The notes under the pieces were generated by a model that worked only from the letters and a program-made list of their open reading frames with translations, searched no databases and was not told the origin of the DNA. The position numbers and the translations under genes were made by a program. Positions 57,871 through 64,000 of a DNA stretch of 64,000 nucleotides are shown piece after piece. Every line of letters begins with the position of its first letter. Positions within the stretch are counted from its first letter, which is position 1. The stretch comes from Ypsolopha sequella (lineage: Eukaryota; Arthropoda; Insecta; Lepidoptera; Ypsolophidae), in contig OW204000.1 in the NCBI GenBank assembly GCA_934047225.1, forward strand, positions 16,944,001-17,008,000. Reading direction: 5' to 3'.

Positions 57871-57930
57871 AACCTACGTCATGGAACATAAAGCATTTAC
57901 ATACATACACCTACCGATATTTGTAATCAA

Positions 57931-57936
57931 AATAAA
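57931..57936 (+). terminator. Poly(A) signal of CFDP1
   Basis: AATAAA 60 bases after the stop codon. Confidence 0.65.
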
Positions 57937-57997
57937 TAGATAAGTATTGAGAACACTTTTTTAGTAGTCAATGATTTACCGTCAAACATGCAATATT

Positions 57998-58645
57998 GGT
58001 GTCTATTCGGTGTAACACGACTTAACTTATTTGACAGGATTTAACTTAATTCTTAATTCTTGTTCTTTATTGTACACTGAAAATAAACATTTACAAACAC
58101 ACTATAAACAAGTTGACATGTACAAAGGCAAACTTATCTCTATAAAAAGATTTCTTCCAATCTACCTCTGGGGATAATAGAATATAATTTATATAAAAGT
58201 AGACATACATACGTGTACATAGATAAAATAATATGTAGTAATAATATTTTTTTTAAATACAAGGTGTAACAGAAAGGTGTAACCATATTTGAAGAGCTTA
58301 TTAAATCAATTGTATAGAACAACTTTTACTATGGAGCCAACCCCGAAATCTCAAAAAAAATCTGCCCTTCCATACATTTCAGCCGAGCGGCATTGCATTT
58401 TTCTATGAAAAAGTTAATTTTTCTTCGAGATACAGTAATTGTTCCATAGTAAAAGAATAATCTCTTCAAATATGGTTACACCTTTCTGTTACACGTTGTA
58501 TAATAAAGTACCATTCATTAATAAATTTAAGCGTTCTGTCTTTGTCGTTTCGATAAAGAAAGAAAAAGACAGGGCGCTTGTAATAAAATTAAGATTAGTC
58601 CTGTCAAATAAGTTAAGTCGTGTCGTGTTACACCGAATCGACACA
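57998..58645. mobile_element. Element with GATTCGGYGYAACAC ends, interrupted
   Basis: 'attcggtgtaacacgactta' at 58004 pairs with 'gtcgtgttacaccgaatcga' at 58620. The arms continue through 'tttgacaggatttaactta' and 'taagattagtcctgtcaaat'. The centre holds a LINE tail fragment (58060-58190) and MITE-3. A related compact copy is nested at 63308-63450. Confidence 0.65.
58260..58498. mobile_element. Palindromic MITE-3, copy 2
   Basis: Ends CAAGGTGTAACAGAAAGGTG and the complement of CACCTTTCTGTTACACGTTG, with TA at both sides. Confidence 0.82.
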
Positions 58646-58685
58646 ATTAATTCGAGTTCCAATTTCATAAGATGATCTAATTAAT

Positions 58686-59028
58686 TTTTCAATGCATGTG
58701 CTCGTAAAGGCCTACTTTTTATGCATTAAAACCGAACAGAAAGTCGATTATTTTGCCCTAGGGCTTTATTATTATTATTTTTTTTATTTATTTACAATGG
58801 TTGGCTAACCTGCAGCCTTTCCTGTGTACCATAGACGTTATACTTTTTTTACACCGTTTAAAGATACAGTCCTTTTGAGCCAATTATAATTTAAAGTTCA
58901 CAAGATTATATTTGTTTTCATTTCCTCACACTATGCATTGAAAAATGTAGTATGATACACGGGCGTAAAAGCAATAAATTACTCGTCCTCGTAATTTATT
59001 CCTTTGCGCCCTTGTAGCATAAACTACT
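58686..59028. mobile_element. Repeat family C, copy 3
   Basis: Starts TTTTTCAATGCATGTGCTCG and ends 'cgcccttgtagcataaac'. Shorter than copies 1 and 2 because the 'cgctacgctcg' part is missing. Confidence 0.78.
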
Positions 59029-59239
59029 ATAAAATAAAGTTAACATTGAAATAATTAATGTTTGTAGTACTATAAATTGGTAGGTATGTAGGATTGAATA
59101 AAGTTACATTTACTGTAGAATTACAAAAATGCTTCTATAAAGATACCGATTATGGTATGTTATGTGTATAAATGGACAAGTATTTTTTATTGAACCCACA
59201 TAGTCTATTATGATATAGGGTGGAGTGATTCTTTTTTCA

Positions 59240-59540
59240 TTTTTAGGGTTCCGTACTAAGGTAGATTAGGTACTAAGACTCCGCTGTCCGTCTGTCACCA
59301 GGCTGTATCTCATGAACCGTGATAGTTAGACACTTGAAATTTTCACAGATGATGTATTTCTGTTGCCGCTATAACAACAAATACTAAAAAACAGAGTAAA
59401 ATAAATATTTAAGGGGGCTCCCATAAAACAGACATGTTTTTTTTGCCGTTTTTATATATAATGGCATAGACTGTCCATGATAATGGTACGGAACCCTTCG
59501 TGCGCGAGTCCGACTCGCACTTGGCCGGTTTTTATTTTGA
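59240..59540. repeat. Common lepidopteran-type dispersed repeat
   Basis: Begins 'tagggttccgtactaagg', passes 'ctgtatctcatgaaccgtga', and ends 'cgagtccgactcgcacttgg' plus 'ccggttttt'. I recall this sequence type as very abundant in moths and butterflies. Confidence 0.65.
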
Positions 59541-59884
59541 ATTTGCTGTAACACTTATCGATGCCTTGGTGCAGTAAAGTGTAGTAAAGTACTTTACACC
59601 AAATATCATATAATTCCAGGTCAAAATTAGTCTAAAACTTTCACAAAATGTAAGGAAGAAAAAAAAAATTGTTTCTTGTGTCATTAATTTGTTTTTACTT
59701 TTTTACGTAAAATCCGATGTAGGTATGTATATCATAAAAAATACAATTAAATATTTGCCCCTTAACATGTCTAAAATTAAATTAAAACTGTGTAAATTGA
59801 CAGAATTTCTCATTTAACGCATTTTTATCAGATTTTTTACTTTTACGACCTGAAAACAAAACAGAATATTCATTAAATATTATT

Positions 59885-60035
59885 TAGAGTGCATTAAAAA
59901 CTAGAAAATACCAATCAGAAACAAATCTAAAGACAAGAATTTGAAAAAAATCCCCGGCCCAGGATTCGTACCCGCGACTTCTTGTTAAATAATATTTAGA
60001 GTATTCATAGCGGTGGATTTCGGAAAATAAACATA
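59885..60035 (-). mobile_element. S1 SINE fragment, internally deleted
   Basis: 'gagtgcattaaaaactag' to 'ccccggcccaggattcg', then jumps to 'gagtattcatagcggtgg'. The tRNA-like head is largely deleted relative to 8903-9170. Confidence 0.7.
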
Positions 60036-60384
60036 ATCTTAGAATATTCATTACTTATTTTTCGTGAATTACATTGATAAAAAACACAAAAAAATATATA
60101 TATTTTTCTTTCATACATTTTACAACAATTTTTGAAGATATACCTAGAACTCGATGGTATTTTGTGTACTATCTAGCACACAGGCATCGATGAGTGATAT
60201 AAGAAATCCAAAATAAAAAACGAACAAAATTTCGCTCCGCCCTACTGAACACCATTCCCACAGAAACTTACCTGTGGAATTATTTTTTTTCTGTTTCTTT
60301 AGGTGCTGTTTTTGTATGGGCAAGGCCAATTTTATTTTGTGTTACTTTTAGATAAAGTTGGTCAGTATGTTCAATTGATTATGT

Positions 60385-60830
60385 GGTTTCGTATAGCGGC
60401 GGCAGCTCACGGGCGTATGCAGGATTTCACTCAGGGGGGGCAGAAACTCAGTAATATAGGCAAAGGTTATAAAATGAAAATGACAAACAAATTATTGAAC
60501 ACTACGTATGTATTTTTATTTTCTATATAAAATTTATCTTTAAAAAATTAGTCTCCGGGGATTTTCAGTAGTCCTATGTATATAGCTTACCTACAGTATG
60601 TTTTTAAGACAATAGTTAGTTTTCATTTTAAAGCGAGATATTAATTTTAATACATAACACTTGCTTGTCTCACACCCCAGGGGGGGCTATTTTTGCCCAG
60701 GGGGGGGGGGGGGGGCAGCTGCCCCTACCTGCCCCCCTCCTGCGTACGCCCTTGCTCAGGGGTAGAACGCTGGTCTCTCAATCTTGAGATCCGGGTTCGA
60801 TCCTCGGTCGGGCATGCAACAATGAATTTT
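60385..60830 (+). mobile_element. tRNA-derived SINE split by an inserted element
   Basis: 'tagcggcggcagctca' at 60394 and 'gctcaggggtagaacgctgg' at 60754 form one tRNA-like head with box A and, downstream, box B GGGTTCGATCC. The 344-bp element at 60410-60753 interrupts it, leaving GCTCA on both sides. Confidence 0.7.
60410..60753. mobile_element. DNA element with GGGCGTAYGCAGGA ends, 5-bp duplication
   Basis: The ends CGGGCGTATGCAGGA and the complement of TCCTGCGTACGCCCTT are inverted. GCTCA duplicated at 60405-60409 and 60754-60758. Contains a run of 16 G at 60700-60715. Non-coding. Confidence 0.75.
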
Positions 60831-60969
60831 TGGGAATTTATTTGCATAGTATTTTGTCTTACTTACTACTTGCTGAACGTTGAAGGAAAACATTGTAATG
60901 AAACCTGCATGCCCTAAAAAGCGTGTATTTGTGCCCGAAGTACGGCGATAGAGCTCACCACTCATCGGA

Positions 60970-61080
60970 TGTAACAATCGTCGGTGAAACGCGGGTGTAC
61001 CGAGTGTGGACTGTGACTTGCATTTCACAGTCGGAACACCTCTTGACACCTCCTCGGGGATTCATGTCGTGACGATATAT
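60970..61080. repeat. Family G repeat with (AT)n tail
   Basis: 'tcggtgaaacgcgggtgtac', 'gactgtgacttgcatttcac', 'gtcgtgacgatatatat'. Followed directly by MITE-1 copy 4. Confidence 0.7.
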
Positions 61081-61107
61081 ATATATATGTACATATCTGT
61101 GTATATA

Positions 61108-61373
61108 CAAGGTGAATTTGTGAACATCGTCCAAATTCATACTTGAGCCTTGGTAAGTGATAAGCATCATGAACCAATAACGATTTTTGTAAAATTTATA
61201 AAATGAAATTTCGACTCATAGTGATTCACTCAGGACTGGGAGTGAATCACTATAGGAAGTCGAAATTTCATTATACGAATTTCACAAAAATTGTTATCGA
61301 TTCATGGTGCTGATCACTTACCTATTGCTAAGCCTCCACTATGAATTTGGACGATGATCAAAAAATCAACTTG
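61108..61373. mobile_element. Palindromic MITE-1, copy 4
   Basis: TA-flanked ends CAAGGTGAATTTGTGAACAT and the complement of ATGATCAAAAAATCAACTTG. More diverged at the left end than the other copies. Confidence 0.75.
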
Positions 61374-61374
61374 T

Positions 61375-61970
61375 ATATATTTATTATGTGGTTTCATTTA
61401 GCTTGTCCATTAACACCTGGTGTAGTTGCATTGGTTGACTGTACGATTAATGTGGGTTATATTGGTGCTTACCTATGAAATTGGCGAAAAATTTTCTTAC
61501 AGATTCATGAGTTCATAGTTCGTGTAATTCAATAGCTATTTCCATTATTTGTTTTTTGTTTGAAAGTTGATTTCAAGGTTTTACATCTACGTATTAAATT
61601 TTGATTTTATTTTCAGTTTGATAACTAAAATTAAATGTTCAAAAACAGTTCGTTCTAAACGCCATCCATTGCCATGATAATATTCGTAATATTTTTTTCA
61701 AGCTGATACTTTTTAAAAATTAAATTAATGTTGCTGTTAGCTTAATGTTATCTCATTCATACACAAAATAAATTACAAAATTTGGATTGGTCATTCCTTA
61801 AAAAAATGCAAAAATGTTAGTACTGAAAATTGAGTTTAATTAAAATTCTTCATACAAAACGCCAATTTCATAAGTAATGAACTAATTGTTGAATTGAGAA
61901 GTATAGATAGAGTACTCGTAGTATTAGCGGTGGTGGTATTTTATAAAGAAATAGAGATAGAGGTGTTGGA
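61375..61970. other. Gene-free AT-rich stretch
   Basis: No exon, palindrome or repeat recognised. Confidence 0.4.
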
Positions 61971-61974
61971 GGAT

Positions 61975-62165
61975 CGTGCAACGGTGGATACAGGGGGGGG
62001 GGGGTCATGGGGGTCATGCCCCCCCGGGCCTAGTTCAACTTTTTTTTTCTATAGAGACTCGCTAAACTTACCGATAATTGCACAAAATTTCATTATATAT
62101 TTGGACCAATTCGGAGCCTGTGACCCCCCCCTGGCTCGCAGGCTGGATCCGCCCTTGGGATCGTG
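61975..62165. repeat. Short repeat with G-run and C-run ends
   Basis: 'gtggatacagggggggg' at the left and 'ccccccctggctcgcagg', 'ggatccgcccttggga' at the right form loose inverted ends. Probably a small DNA element. Confidence 0.45.
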
Positions 62166-62229
62166 ACAGATAAGGATCTGTACTCCCTGCCTATCCCTTT
62201 GGATAATCCCTTTTTGAAGGCCTGAGAAA

Positions 62230-62565
62230 GGCCAAATTTTTGCTATTTAAGTAGGTATACATGTGGCCATGTGCTACACAAGTTGACTTTTATTAATATA
62301 GCTAAATTCATACTGGAGACTGGGTAAGTGGTTAGGACCAAGGTTCAATGACCCTGTTTGGTAAAAACGCAGAATAAAATTTCGAGAGTTGTTCGTAAAT
62401 TAGTATAGGGGCACAAACATTTTTTTTCGTTTTTCTCAAGACCCTCCTTGAGCCTTGGTCCTGACCACTTACAGAGTCTCCAGTAAGAATTTGGCTCTAA
62501 AAACAAAAGTCAACTTGTATAGCACATGTATACCTACCTACGTAAATAGTAAAAATTTGGTCGGT
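62230..62565. mobile_element. Palindromic MITE-6
   Basis: Arms pair from 'ggccaaatttttgctattta' (62230) to 'taaatagtaaaaatttggtc' (62544), through 'taggtatacatg' and 'aagttgactttt'. The core shares 'atactggagactggg' and 'aaggttcaatga' with MITE-5 and family E. Confidence 0.7.
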
Positions 62566-63176
62566 TAGCTTATATCTATAGCTGCAGGTCTTGAAAAATT
62601 TGTTAATCAAGGAGTGAAAATTCGTAAATTTCACACAAATGCGCCGCCGGATTTCGTCACTTGCGAGGAAAGGTAACGTAAAAAAAAGGTAACGGCAAAT
62701 AAATAAACGTGAGATTTCATAAAATCGTCATAGTTCTATCTCTCCTCACTAGATGGCGCTACGTGTATCTTCATGCATTTTACCATATTTTATTTTAATT
62801 GAGGTATTTAACTAGATCGTGTTATTATTACTACACGTAAGTATTAGGTCAGCGAAGACAAAGTCGCGTTCGAAAGCCAGTTCTTGTACAAAAATTATTG
62901 CTATGGGAAAATAAGCAAAGTGCGAGTAGGAATCGTGCCCTGCCTGAGGCACAAAATAGATACTACCAGAAGGCCGACTCGACGACGAAGCGAAAACAGA
63001 CGCACACATGCATAGACACGTACGTATGATGATCTCGGCAGAATTTCGTATTGACTGAAGACGCGACTTAAGAAGTATCCACTTAATTAATTTACGGTTG
63101 TATCTCTGATATAACTCGCTGCTTTTTTAACAGCAGTATTAAGCTACATGACTTGCACCCGTAGCACGGTGTTTAA

Positions 63177-63593
63177 CAGTGGCGTGCACAGAACTTTTTG
63201 CTGGAAAAGCAAACAATTGGTCAAGAACAACAATAAAAAAATTATGAAAAAATTTCAATATCAATTTGAAAAAAAAAAATTTGTTTGACGCCAGGGTAGA
63301 CAATTGTGTCGATTCGGCGCAACACAACTTGACTTAATTGACAGGACTAAACTTAATTTAAGTGTTCTGTCCTATTCTTTCTGTATCGAAAAGACAAAGA
63401 CGGGACGCTCAAAATAAGATTAGTCTTGTCAGGTGTGTTGCGCCGAATCGGTACCATTGTCTACCCTAGAGTGAAAATTTCCTATACAAACTTTTTTTTT
63501 TCAAAGTGATATTTAAATTTTTTCATATTTTTTTTATTGTTGTTCTTGACCAATTGTTTGCTTTTCCAGCAAAAAGTTCTGTGCACGCCACTG
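63177..63593. mobile_element. hAT-type MITE A, copy 2
   Basis: Ends CAGTGGCGTGCACA and the complement of TGTGCACGCCACTG. A perfect 8-bp duplication GTGTTTAA lies at 63169-63176 and 63594-63601. A third element with CGATTCGGCGCAAC ends (63308-63450) is inserted at its centre, compared with copy 1. Confidence 0.92.
63308..63450. mobile_element. Small element nested in hAT MITE A copy 2
   Basis: CGATTCGGCGCAACAC at the left is inverted at the right. It carries 'tgacaggactaaactta' and 'aagattagtcttgtca' arms. It interrupts the TAGACA|TTGTCTA centre seen intact at 42050-42062. Confidence 0.7.
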
Positions 63594-64000
63594 GTGTTTA
63601 ATAGCGCGCGACCCGACATAGTTGAATCACAAATGCGAGGAGCGTGACATACTGTTTAGTCGCAAAAACATCGTGTCACGCTCCTCGCACTTGTGATTCA
63701 ACTAAGTCGCGTCGCGCGTGTTTAAACACTGTGCTACGGGCGCTTAATATTAGATATTAATAATATCAAGTTTATATCTCAAGCAAGCTGTTCCTGTGGA
63801 ATAGGACCTTGACACACGGACTGTCAGATAGACAAGACAACAGAGTGGCTCTATAAAGGTTCCTTTTTTCGTGTTGAGGTACGGAACCCTAAAAAGGCCC
63901 TCATTTCAATTATTATTGTATGACGTGTTACAAAATAACTTATAATATGCTTCATATAATATAAGTTTTTTAACTTTTCATGTCGAAAGTTTGTGGTCAA

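Larger units (their letters stand above)
63158..63750. mobile_element. Palindromic element B, copy 2, interrupted near its left end
   Basis: 'cccgtagcacggtgtttaa' at the left pairs with 'gtttaaacactgtgctacgg' at the right. Inner arms 'atgcgaggagcgtgaca' and 'tgtcacgctcctcgca' pair. hAT MITE A copy 2 (63177-63593) splits the left arm. Confidence 0.8.

Overview
The window is AT-rich animal nuclear DNA with GT-AG introns, AATAAA poly(A) signals and heavy transposon load. The protein families, LINE 3' tails and dispersed repeats (for example the motif 'ttatgtccaacagtgg' at 18331 and the tail at 27060-27200) fit an insect, most likely a moth or butterfly. The order Lepidoptera is inferred from recalled repeat families, not from a database search.

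Five host protein-coding genes can be supported. (1) RELCH/KIAA1468, minus strand, 31712 down to 5072: 16 coding exons that I could join in frame (3507 nt, 1168 aa), with LisH, coiled-coil and HEAT-type regions. Its introns are packed with repeats. (2) CEP135/Bld10, plus strand, 35153-38474: one very long exon and one small last exon, a 1081-aa coiled-coil centriole protein. It is transcribed divergently from RELCH across 3.4 kb of repeats. (3) TMEM170, minus strand, 43079-42681: one exon, 132 aa, multi-pass membrane protein. (4) GNL2 (nucleolar GTP-binding protein 2, Ns2), plus strand, 50055-52130: one exon, 691 aa, circularly permuted GTPase for 60S subunit assembly. (5) CFDP1/BCNT (Yeti/Swc5 family), plus strand, 53556-57870: three exons, 271 aa, with the C-terminal BCNT domain assembled across two introns. 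The five have unrelated housekeeping roles (endosomal lipid transport, centriole, ER/nuclear envelope shaping, ribosome assembly, H2A.Z chromatin), and nothing suggests a functional cluster.

Most of the rest is mobile DNA. The clearest elements have inverted ends and exact target duplications. hAT-type non-autonomous elements with perfect 8-bp duplications lie at 40136-41588, 40448-40992 (nested in the first), 41918-42201, 43426-44901, 48805-49575 and 63177-63593. A decayed mariner-type element (13909-15212) sits inside an older repeat, and a second copy of that repeat near 54570 preserves the uninterrupted site. A Tc1-type remnant (8357-8900), several TA-flanked palindromic MITE families, tRNA-derived SINEs, LINE 3' fragments and large foldbacks (24861-25392 and 47851-48310) fill the introns and intergenic space.

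Layout: 1-5071 repeats only; 5072-31712 RELCH and its introns; 31713-35152 repeats with a TE-derived helix-turn-helix fragment; 35153-38903 CEP135; 38904-42680 hAT-rich spacer; 42681-43079 TMEM170; 43080-50054 hAT and foldback elements with one GC-rich patch at 46790-46860; 50055-52151 GNL2; 52152-53555 SINE and LINE; 53556-57936 CFDP1; 57937-64000 repeats only. I see no clear new multi-gene system. The most unusual signals are the nested hAT relics, the repeated insertion of one hAT MITE into the same end of another palindromic repeat, the long hairpin at 47851-48310, and repeats pressed against splice sites of RELCH and CFDP1.
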